Source: Amoebophrya sp. A120 | Lineage: Eukaryota; Sar; Dinophyceae; Syndiniales; Amoebophryaceae | DNA: 64,000 nucleotides | Reading direction: 5' to 3' | Assembly (NCBI GenBank): GCA_905178155.1 | Contig: CAJINV010000001.1 | Coordinates: 6,729,860 to 6,793,859, forward strand | Shown: piece after piece, positions 24,601 through 33,020 of the stretch | How positions within the stretch are numbered: the first letter of the stretch is position 1 | Layout of the letters: each line of letters starts with the position of its first letter | Notes under the pieces: generated by a model | What the model was told of the DNA's origin: nothing | The model's database searches: none | What the model saw: only the letters and a program-made list of their open reading frames with translations | Translations under genes and position numbers: made by a program

Positions 24601-27524
24601 GGCAAGTTCTCGGGTGGGCCTTTTCATGACAAAAGCGCACCAAAATGGAAGCAGGTTCTGATTTTTTCCGGGAGCTTTCCCCGGACTAACGCTTACGCCT
24701 TTGCCCCTGCCCTGGCCCCCCCCTTTCGGCCGAACTTGGTGGCCTAAACTGGGCCGACGCGGGCGCCCATATCTTGGCCTGGCGGCCTGCCTTTTCCTGC
24801 GAGTTCCCTGGAGCAAATGGCAGGGCGCCCGGCTTCTCTGGCCCCGCATCCCGTTCCGCAATCTTGCGGGACGCCGTCCGGAGGCAAAGGCAGAGCACCT
24901 TCCTGGCCAACCACAGAGATGCCTGTCCCTGTAGTGGCTGCCGCCAAAGCGGCAAGAGGTTGGCCAGGGTTTTGCTCAGAAGAGGCTCACGGACATGGAC
25001 GCTAAGACTTACTTTTCCCGGGAGCTTCCCCCGACCTGGAAAAGTACGCTTTTGCTTTCGCTTTGTGCTTCATCTTGTGGCCGAAAGTGCGAAGCCGAGC
25101 TGCGCCGATATGCTTGCCCATATCGTGTCGAGGCGGCCTGCTTCGTCGTGCAAGCCACCTGGAGCAACTGGCAGGGCGCCCGGCTTCTCTGCCCCCGGAT
25201 CTCGTTCCACAATCTTGCGGGACGACGGGAGGAGGCAGAGGTAGAGCACCTTAACGGCCAACGACGGATATGCCTGTCCCTGTGATGGCTGCCGCCAAAG
25301 CGGCAGGGTTTTGGTCAGGCTTTTGCTCCGAAAAGGCTCACCGCAATCGACGCAAAAACTTACTTTTTTCGGGAGCTTCCCCCGAGCTAATAAAATAAGT
25401 TTTTGCTTTCGCTTTGCCCTCCTTTTTGTGGCTGAAAGTGTGGAGCTGTTCTGGGCCGGTATGTTCGCCCACATCGTGCCCAGACAACCTACCTGGCCCT
25501 GCAAGTTACTTGGAGCATATGGCAGGGCGCCCGTCTTTTCTGCCTCCGGATCTCGCTCCGCAATCTTGCGCGGCGACGTGCGGAGGCAGAGGTAGATCAC
25601 CTTCCTGGCCAGCCACAGAGATGCTTGGCTCTGAGGTGTCCGCCGTCGACCTCATCTTCAAGCCAAAGCCTTATTTTATTAGGTCGCGTTTCGGACAAAA
25701 AAAAACTAAGGTTTAGGTTTGGAGATGAGGTCGACAACCCAACCTCAAAGATCGCCCTCTCTTTTTGCGGTCCACTTCCTGCTGGGCCACTCGCAGTGGC
25801 TGGAGGCTGGCCATGGCCGGCCCGTAGGAACTTGACCTCAAAAAGAGAGGCCGACTTTTGTCGGCTGGGTATAACGAGCTCATTTCAAATCAAAAACTTA
25901 GTTTTTTTTCTTCCGAAACACGAGCTAATAAAATAAGTTTTTGCTTTCAACACGAGCTCCGAAAGCAGCCCCGGAAAGCAGCCCTCTTGTTGTGGCCGGG
26001 ATTTTGCCCAGTCAATCTCCGGCGGCGGATGTTGGCCATGCCTAGACCCGCACACCCGGGTGGCCGATTTGACGACAAAGACATACCGTACTAGCTCGGG
26101 GGAAGCCCCGGGAAAACCGGGCTTCCGACCTCATCTCCAAACCAAAACCTTAATTATTTTTTCTCCGAAACGCCACCTAATAAAGTAAGGTTTTGGTTTG
26201 CAGATGAGGTCGGCGGCGGACGCCTCAGAAACGGGCGTCCCTTTGGTTGGCCAGGAGGGTGGTCTACCTCTGCCTCCGAACATTGTCCCGCAAGATTGCG
26301 GAGCGAGATCCTGAGGCAGAGCAACCGGGCGCCCTGTCACTTGCCCCAAGTAACTTGCAGGGCCAGGTAGGTTGTCTGGGCACGATGTGGGCGAACATAC
26401 CGGCCCAGAACAGCTCCACACTTTCAGCCACAAAAAGGAGGGCAAAGCGAAAGCAAAAACTTATTTTATTAGCTCGGGGGAAGCTCCCGAAAAAAATAAG
26501 TTTTTGCTTCGATTGCGGTGAGCCTTTTCGGAGCAAAACCCTGACCAAAACCCTGCCGCTTTGGCGGCAGCCATCACAGGGGCAAGCATCTCTTTGGCTG
26601 GCCAGGATGGTGATCTACCTCTGCCTCCGAACGTTGTCCCGCAAGATTGCGGAACGAGATCCGGAGGCAGAAAAGCCGGGCAGCCTGCTCCGCGTACCAA
26701 GTAACGCGCGAGGCGAGGCGGCTTGCCTGGCGTAGATGCCAGCCTAGATCTCGAGGGAAATGCTGACCCCCAAATCAGCCAGCGTGCGCTCGTCAGAATT
26801 GTGGCGACACCTCGCACAAAATCTGGATCGGCATCAAGGTAGAAGGGCCTTCAGCTCTGAAGGCCCGGCGGCTTTGGTTTTGCCAGCCAGACGAAATACG
26901 AACCAAGGCACCACCTGGACAACTGCCGGGCGGTGCGAAGAGGGACAAAGGCGGGGGCTGCGAAATCTATGAAACCACGAACCAAAACCCTGATGTAAAC
27001 CTTAATTTTTTCAACCCTTAACCCAAAAAACCTTCCCCATGCGAGGAGATTCAGCGTCCTCTGCGGCTGCTGCGGCGGTACAACTGCCGTGGGAGGCGCT
27101 ACAGGTGCCTTCGAACTTGTAGATGAGGATGACATAGGAGCGCGAGCTCCTTCATTGCTGTGATGTTTCTCCTTGTTCCCCCCGCCGGGAGGCTTATTTT
27201 CTTTATTCCGCTGGGGAGACTTCGAGACGTCAGCTTGCTTTGCCTCGCGCTTAGTGACCTCCTTGACCTGATCAAGCAACATGTTTGTGTTTCTCTTAGC
27301 ACTTGTTGGTTCTTCGATCTGTGGCAGACACAGACGAAACTCAAAAAAGGTAAAGGTGGACCAAAGAAATCGACAATAGATGTTGAGAAACCAAGTTCAA
27401 AGTTCTACTTTACGAAAAAGCAATCTACCTTCCCAGACGATGGCGCTGAAGAGCTCACTCGAGGCTTTGACTTCGATCCGCTCCGTGCCGCCGGTGTCGC
27501 TTTGGACGTCTGTCGCTTCGCCAT
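15678..27524 (-). CDS. Giant disordered AT-hook / coiled-coil nuclear-type protein
   Basis: Proposed exons: 27524-27429 (MAKRQTSKATPAARSGSK...), 27318 to about 27061, 24109-16030, and 15895-15678, together about 2,880 residues. The large exon alone encodes over 2,690. Introns 27319-27428 (GTAGAT...ACAG) and 15896-16029 (GTATAA...CCAG) are canonical and in phase. The 24110-27067 gap is a repeat element, so linkage of the first two exons to the rest is inferred. An AT-hook-like motif, KRGRGRPRKHP, lies near the start of the large exon. About 250 residues later is a compact globular-looking segment (VPVYFCKKEQRAFYIVDRQR). Then come very long Glu/Asp/Ser/Gln-rich tracts, a His run, and a C-terminal coiled coil (LEKELQALRRQRMHE to VLEQRVQKMEQDLE). 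A chromatin or nuclear-scaffold role fits the AT-hook and basic N-terminus but is unproven. Confidence 0.75.
24121..24164 (+). repeat. Left terminal inverted repeat of the fold-back element
   Basis: The core GGGGTTGAAAGAATTAAG pairs with the reverse complement of 26981-27024 (AGGGTTGAAAAAATTAAGG); a GGTTTTG block near the inner end also matches. Confidence 0.65.
24470..25620 (+). repeat. 351-bp tandem units (direct copies)
   Basis: The landmark GGCAGGGCGCCCGG or its close variant occurs at 24819, 25170 and 25521, a spacing of 351 and 351. A more diverged unit lies one period earlier (CCCGGCTTCTC at 24478 against 24828). Each unit carries the same ordered blocks: a CCGGATCTCGTTCC-like block, CAATCTTGCGGG, an AGGCAGAGGTAGA-like stretch, the hairpin GCTGCCGCCAAAGCGGCA, a GAAAAGGCTCA block, and an AAAACTTACTTTTT/GGGAGCTTCCCC block. 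The earlier units are more diverged and GC-richer. A partial unit may extend back to about 24180. Confidence 0.85.
25120..25735 (+). repeat. Left arm of large inverted repeat
   Basis: This arm of about 615 bp matches 26127-26740 on the other strand with high identity. For example, the block from GTGGCTGAAAGTGTGGAGCT through CCTGCAAGTTACTTGG recurs inverted. It ends in an imperfect palindrome (25648-25735) with arms GACCTCATCTTCAAGCC and GGTTTGGAGATGAGGTC. Confidence 0.88.
25736..26126. repeat. Spacer (loop) of the large inverted repeat
   Basis: About 390 bp between the arms. It contains a partial relative of the repeat's hairpin block (AAAAACTTAGTTTTTTTTC... then AATAAAATAAGTTTTTGC near 25890-25950). 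No coding sequence is seen. Confidence 0.6.
26127..26740 (-). repeat. Right arm of large inverted repeat
   Basis: Reverse-complement counterpart of 25120-25735. It includes the palindrome at 26127-26213 and two inverted copies of the 351-bp unit, with landmarks near 26326 and 26676, 350 bp apart. Confidence 0.88.
26981..27024 (-). repeat. Right terminal inverted repeat of the fold-back element
   Basis: Partner of 24121-24164. On the minus strand it reads GGGTTAAGGGTTGAAAAAAT, followed by TAAGG and an ACATCAGGGTTTTGG block. Confidence 0.65.
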
Positions 27525-28149
27525 GTTGTTGATTCCGCTCTGGAAAAGATAGAGTCGGTCGTTTACATTTCTTCAGGTGCCAATTCGTGCAATTGCTTCT
27601 TTCTTTGCAAACCCACGCAGGCACTATACACGACCTATGTAGTTAAGTACCTGACCAACTTTGTTCTACGAGGTACAGTGCGCAGACACATTCACCTAAC
27701 AAAAACGGTGAAGACGACAATGGGAGTGATGTGGAAAGACAAAACCGAACTGAAAAACTGAGTGCTACTGTAAATCTGAATTTTACCATCACACCACAGC
27801 ACGAGGACAGCTTTACCTCCAAGAATCAAAACCAAAAGTTCTGAGCAACTAAACCGGCGGAGTGAGGCCAATCGAAATTTCGAGCCGTACCGATCGACGA
27901 AGGAAAATCGAACGAAAGTCACCTCAAGCACTCTGTACAGAATAGCTTCCACATCATCCTCACACGAGGTGCACATCATCTTCGCGGTCATCATCGTCTC
28001 CACAAGCAACGAATAACGCATCTTATCATGTTTCCGTGTATTTCAAAGAGATGACATTGCGTATCGGAGTGCGAGCTGAAGCGTCGATCACCACGTCGCT
28101 CGTGCTGACTTGTTTCTTCTTTTTTTGAAAAATCTTACGGGCGATTTTC
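27525..28149. other. Intergenic, no convincing gene
   Basis: Lies between the hydrolase stop and the giant gene's first ATG. A 109-codon minus frame at 27692-28021 (starting MRYSLLVETM) exists, but it has no recognisable domain, an AT-richer composition and no splice partners, so I do not call it. The region probably holds the hydrolase 3' end and the giant gene's 5' region. Confidence 0.5.
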
Positions 28150-31100
28150 TCAGTCAGCGCACATCTGCATGAGTCTACTCATGATCGTGTAGCCGTCATC
28201 CAGCAAACCGGAGTGCTGGTACTCATTCGAGATCCACAAACGGATGCCCGGAATGCTGCTGGCCGTCCTCTCCGACAGTGCACGCTCGACATACATGTCG
28301 TTGTGGTAAACGATAGCTGCTATTTTTGGCTGATCCTTTCTGAGCTGCTCGCTAGAGGCAAACCTTTCCATCTTCGTGCTTGTCTGCGTATTGCCGCCGC
28401 TGGACTGCTTGCTGCCGTGCTTCGTCGTTTCAGTTTTGCTGATGTGACCAAAGTTGTACAACCCATAACCACTTTCGCTTCCCCAGCTTTTCGAATGCAG
28501 TGCCTCCGCGCAATCGCGTAACGCTGCTAAACTACTACACTCTTCGCCGAAAACCCAGGGGAAAACCATTTCTCCGGAAAAAAAGAGAGGTCTGAGATCG
28601 TCTTGAGATGTTGTTGTTCCTTCTTCATCAGCTTCAGCTGTGTCGCCGTTTACTATTCTTTTCGTCGCGCCATTCACATTCTTCTTCGCTGTCGCCTGCT
28701 GTGCGGCTTCCCCTGATTGATGAAACAGCTGCCTGCGAAAATCGAAGTCGGCCTCGCATGCTGTATCGTCATCCCACATAGAATCGCCGAAACCGGTGTT
28801 GGGGTGGTCTTTGTTCTCTTCCAAAGGCGAGAATGGTGGCACTACGCTTGCCACAGTCATCTTGTTCATTGCTTTATTTCGTGCGTCCGCAAGCTGCCGC
28901 TTCTCCTCGTCGCGCTGCTTCTCGTGCTCCACAAGACCTTTGTGGTACCAGAAGTCTGTTGCGAATTCGTCTTCGGACAGACACCGGAGTGCTGCCCAGG
29001 AACTGCTTTCATTCGATATGGGAGTGTCAGGATTGAAATCGTCAAAGTTGAAATGATTTGTCATGCATAAAATGGATGCCAGTTGGAACCCAGTCTTCAA
29101 GTGGCGCATGACAAATTTCGGTGGTCCCTAAACCCAGTTTGTCATGCTGTTCAGGGAAAGAAGATTGATTTTCTCACGCTACTTTAGCAGCTCGAGCTGC
29201 AACCCCAAACAGGCTTACAATCGGCCTCACTTGCCTGCTCTGCAACGCACGCGCCTCGGGTCATGCATTTTATGCATTGCAAATTATTTCAACTTTGATG
29301 ATTTCAAACCTGACGCTTCCATATTCGATGAAACTGCCTTAATATTGGGTTTTCCCCCGCCGTTCTGCCCTGTCATGTAGATCGCCTCCTGCAGCAGTGC
29401 GTACAACGGCTGTGCCTCGAATGGCTGCGCACTCGACAACGCGTTGAGGAAAGCGTCGCTGAGCTGAGCGGATTCGAAAAGCGGATGCTCGGAGGGTCTG
29501 CGATGTTTGCCAGATGAGGGGTCGTCTGCTCCTCGAGCAGCCTCTTCATCTTCCAGCTCCGGTGGTTCCTCGTCCACGGAACTGCCTGTTTCTCCCTGTG
29601 AAATGATGCGCTGCTCGCATTTGATGTGCTTGCCATTTTTGCTTTCTGCTGTCGAAAGAAACGACATGTCTTCGCCGGCTTCGCGGAGAGAGGTTAGAAA
29701 ATTCTTTGTCAGTGTCCCGGTGGCTTCTGGTGCCTTTATCTTGTCTACTAGACGAGGAGGGGAAGCCGAGTTTTTGACATTCGCATCGCCTTCGGCACCA
29801 TCAGACTTGTTCGACACGACAACAGCAGGGCTTGCTAGCATGCGTCCGTCGTTTGTTTTTATCCGCTTTCTTGCAGAAAGCTGCAAAGAAGTATCAACAT
29901 CTCGCTCCCATTGATTTCGGGGCGAGGACGAGCGCTTGTTTTTCTGAACCGGCGTACCCCTGGACTGGATGCTGCTTGGCGACTGTTTTTCATAACTTTC
30001 CTCTGCGATCGGCTGCAGCAGAGATGTCTTCTCCAGAACCGGTCCCGTTGCGGCCCCGTTCGCCGATGGCAGTACATTTTTGTCCGAGGAGCTCTTCTTG
30101 TCGCAGTGCTGCCCATCTTGCTCCTCGCCGAGATGAATACTCCGAAATGGCTTCGCGAAGGCGTCCGTGATCAGTGTGTGCAGCCCACGAGACCCGGCAC
30201 GCGTCCCCAGACACAGCCCGAGCTGCAGAAAGCGACGGCCCGTGAGGCGACTTCCGTACCTCGGAACTACTCCTGCTGCTGAAGATGTCCCTGCTACGTG
30301 ACTCGAGGTGAGGCTTTGCGACCGGTCGCGGGCTTCAAGGTTGTAACCTGCCGGCGATGGTTGATGTTCCGAAGCTGCTCCACCTGCCACGGATGGAGAG
30401 TAGATTGAGCCCGCCTGCTTCGACGAGCTCTTGCTCGTTTTCCTCCTCTGTCTGCTGCTCTTCCTTATGTTGAGAGGCGAAGAAGAACCAAAATTCTCCT
30501 CCTGTAAGTCGACGCTCAGCAGACCGGTGCTGTTCCTAGTACAACCGTTCTTGCGCTGGTCGTGATCTTCGAAGTTCCTGTTTGATTGCAAATCCGACTC
30601 CTCAGAGCGAAAACGGCCTCTCTGCTGGCCTCCCCCCGGGGAGAGTGTGGTGGCACCCCCAGGCTGGAGCTTCAGACGGACGTCGTAGGTGTCGAGGTAC
30701 TTGACGATCGTCCGCACCCGCTCCACGTCTTCCGGATACGTCTTGTAGTACTCCCGATTCCTAGCCGCGAGCCGCCGAAAAGTCGCACGGTACACGTCGA
30801 CGACCGGACAGGTCGGCGGCGGCGGCAACCCCCCGGTCAGGTAGATGTGCCGCAGTGCGTACGGATGGAGGGACAGGTAGTGCGTCGCGAGAAAGCCGCC
30901 GTAGCTCTGGCCCAGCACGCTCCAGCGCTGGTCTTCCCCGAATCTCGCCTTGCGGAAAAGCTCCAAGTCCGCAACGATGCTGTCCGTGAGAAAGTAGGAG
31001 AGAAACTGCGCTTGTTCCTCCGGAGATCGCTGCCGCCGCCCGTGCACCGAGGTCCTTTTGATCTGTTTCACAGGTAGGGCCACACGGACGGGGGGTGTGG

Positions 31101-32379
31101 TTGTACTTTTGCGCGGTTGCTTAACAGAGCTCAACTTCTCTTTGTTTTGCGGGGAACAATTTTCTTTTTCACCTTCTCCTAAAATTGCACGCTTCCCGTC
31201 GGTTCCGAGGAGTGTCTCAGGTGGCGGCGCCGATGGCGCCTGAGCGGGCTTCAGATCCGTAGATGCACAAACGCCATGACTGTCTGCAGCTTTTTCGCAT
31301 ACCCATCTCTTCGATTGGTCGTGGAAATACCACGTCCCGGGCACTCCAATTTCCTGCCTTTCCTGTTTCGCAGCATTCACTTTTGTGCCGCCTGGAACTC
31401 GTGTAATGGGTGCATTCGAGGATTCCGAGGGGGAAGGGTCTCCGCCATGTGGTAAGGCCATCGCAGGGCTCACCAGTCTCACAACTGCGCTCTGTTGATT
31501 TAGTGCTCCACCTGCAATAGGATTCATTTTCTGCGGCGCTGGGGACTGGTCGTGGTCGTCGTCACCGCAGGACCCGACTAGACCATTAGACGTGCCATTT
31601 GGTGCGGGTGCAGCACCGCCACCGGTAAGAACCTGCTGATCATCAACTCCTGCCCCTGGAGCGAAAAGTTTATGCTGACTTGTATCGTGGTAGCTGTAGT
31701 TTCCGTCTGCGTCGAGGTACTCTTTCAAAATATTTTTTGATTGTAATGGCGTGGAGAAACCCGCTCCGCGTTGGTCCATCAGGTACAAAGTGTGATTTTC
31801 CAGCGCTTTTCGCATCCAGCCCGACTGTTGCACATACCGCGGACACGGGTAGCCCGGCCCTCCCTCGAGATAAACGAGCGGCGGTAGCAGATTTTCACTT
31901 TCAACAAACGATCTAGTGGCAGGACTTTTACCCGTATCCGCGTGTTGTTGTCCATTCTGCAGCTCATCATCATGTCGAGCAAAACTCCTGGTGTCCGTTG
32001 TCTTTACGAAAGCCGCAGTGGAAGAGGATGACGGCGTCCGGGTGTTTGCAGCGGTGGGAAAGTGACTTGCTTGTTGTTCGTTCCTGCTTTTCTTGTCGAT
32101 CCTCCGGATCTCCCGGATGTAAACCTGAATTGTCCTGTCCTTGTCTGGGTCGACGTCAGGCACCGCGGGTTGATTTTCGCTGGACAAGGCTTGAAGGCTT
32201 CCCGCAAGTCCAGCAGACCGCGGCTCTTGATGGAGTTGCTTGTCTTGCAGTGCTGCACCGTTTTCCTTTTCTGTCCACGTTTGCTCATTACCGTGAACAA
32301 GCGGAGCCTGGAGCCAATAGTCGGTAACCAATAATCCGTCATTTTCGAAGGTGTCACCGACACGAAGCATGTTCTTCAT
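28150..32379 (-). CDS. S33 alpha/beta hydrolase, proline iminopeptidase-like, with large insertions
   Basis: Exon 1 runs from the ATG at 32379 to about 29332; exon 2 runs from about 29006 to the stop at 28150; roughly 1,300 residues. The fold starts with VTDYWLQAPLVHG and TIQVYIREI. The oxyanion segment is GGPGYPCPR, followed by LMDQRGAGFSTP and the nucleophile elbow GQSYGGFLATHYL. Downstream of the introner the remaining triad residues are visible: Asp in YHNDMYV and His in NEYQHSG. Together these fit peptidase family S33 enzymes that release N-terminal proline or hydrophobic residues. Family members are usually 300-500 residues; here long Ser/Gln/Lys-rich insertions separate the core blocks. 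No clear signal peptide, so probably cytosolic. Exact splice sites around the introner are unresolved. Confidence 0.88.
29007..29331. mobile_element. Introner element, family D, in the hydrolase gene
   Basis: About 325 nt with imperfect terminal inverted repeats of roughly 65 bp (for example AAATCGTCAAAGTTGAAAT on the left against its partner near 29282-29306). It is flanked by the direct repeat AACTGC (29001-29006 and 29332-29337). Removal by exact repeat-to-repeat excision would put exon 2 one base out of frame. A canonical in-frame alternative exists with donor TCAG|GTTTGA and acceptor GGGCAG|CACT, which would keep part of one terminal repeat as coding. It separates the catalytic Ser from the Asp and His. 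The interior carries TTGTCATGC-type phrases. Confidence 0.85.
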
Positions 32380-33020
32380 TTGTCGTGATGAACAACATGT
32401 ACAAATTCAGAATCTTGTCGTGCGTCCCGACTCGAGGTCATGTCGATAGAGAATGTATGACACGAAACACGGTAGTCAATGGAACGTTGTATTCGAAGGA
32501 AAAATACCGTAGCCGGCAGAGTGAAAAAAGCGAACTTTCAGAACTGCAACTAGTCACGATCATGATCAACACAAAATGCAGCGATCGTGCTCGAGCACAA
32601 CAACAAACTATCTACTGATCAGATCTGGCATAATGGTAAGACGGCGAGCAAAGGAGAGCATTAGGTAAAAATGAACAAAAGTAGAGGATGAGGAATGTCA
32701 TGCAAGCCGGAGTCAAAGTTGTCAAACATTCGAGAATATCCAATGAAATTTCGCAATAACTGGGTGTGCCGAATTAGCAACACACCTTCCTTGCTGCAAA
32801 ACGCATTCATTTTGAATTTGATCGCGGATGTTGTACGTCTTTTCATACATTGCTCAGACATCAAGGACACACACACACAGTTGTTACATTGAGAAGTTCA
32901 TGAGCACAGAAAGTATTGCGTACCACGTCGAAAAGTCGCATTTTGAAGCTGCTTATGAAAGAAGTCTTCATTTGCGGCCAAAAAACGACGAAGAAACCAG
33001 CTTCAAATTCCTGCGGACAC
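32380..33020. other. Intergenic, no gene seen
   Basis: Lies between the GOST-type gene stop and the hydrolase ATG. A tRNA-like stretch near 32617 was considered and rejected. A single ATGTCATGC phrase near 32696 resembles introner interiors but has no terminal repeats around it. Confidence 0.55.

Larger units (their letters stand above)
24117..27067. mobile_element. 2.95-kb fold-back repeat element forming an intron in the giant gene
   Basis: The block is bounded by the 7-bp direct repeat CTGCGGC (24110-24116 and 27061-27067). Removing it with one copy joins two open frames in phase. Imperfect inverted repeats lie near its ends (24121-24164 and 26981-27024, about 33 of 44 positions matching). 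Inside are 351-bp tandem units, then a large inverted repeat with its own small hairpins. No frame resembles a transposase or reverse transcriptase; the open frames are the repeat read on either strand. The layout suggests a non-autonomous fold-back element or an oversized introner. On the right the inverted repeats start about 36 bp inside the direct repeat, so the true ends are uncertain. Confidence 0.7.

Noticed and set aside
24175-26817. Apparent genes within the repeat block (frames beginning MVRLLLRKGS and similar on both strands)
   Set aside because: Both strands give near-identical peptides because the frames are the two arms of the inverted repeat. Their repetition with the 351-bp unit marks them as non-genic.
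27692-28021. 109-codon minus frame between the hydrolase and the giant gene
   Set aside because: No recognisable domain, lower GC than neighbouring exons and no splice or start context. Could be chance in an intergenic spacer.
32500-32525. Short match to the start of the dinoflagellate spliced leader (CCGTAGCC)
   Set aside because: The remaining spliced-leader sequence (TTTTGGCTCAAG) does not follow, so this is chance.
32617-32690. tRNA-like D-arm (TGGCATAATGGTAAGACGGC)
   Set aside because: No matching acceptor stem and no T-arm GTTCGA at the expected distance.
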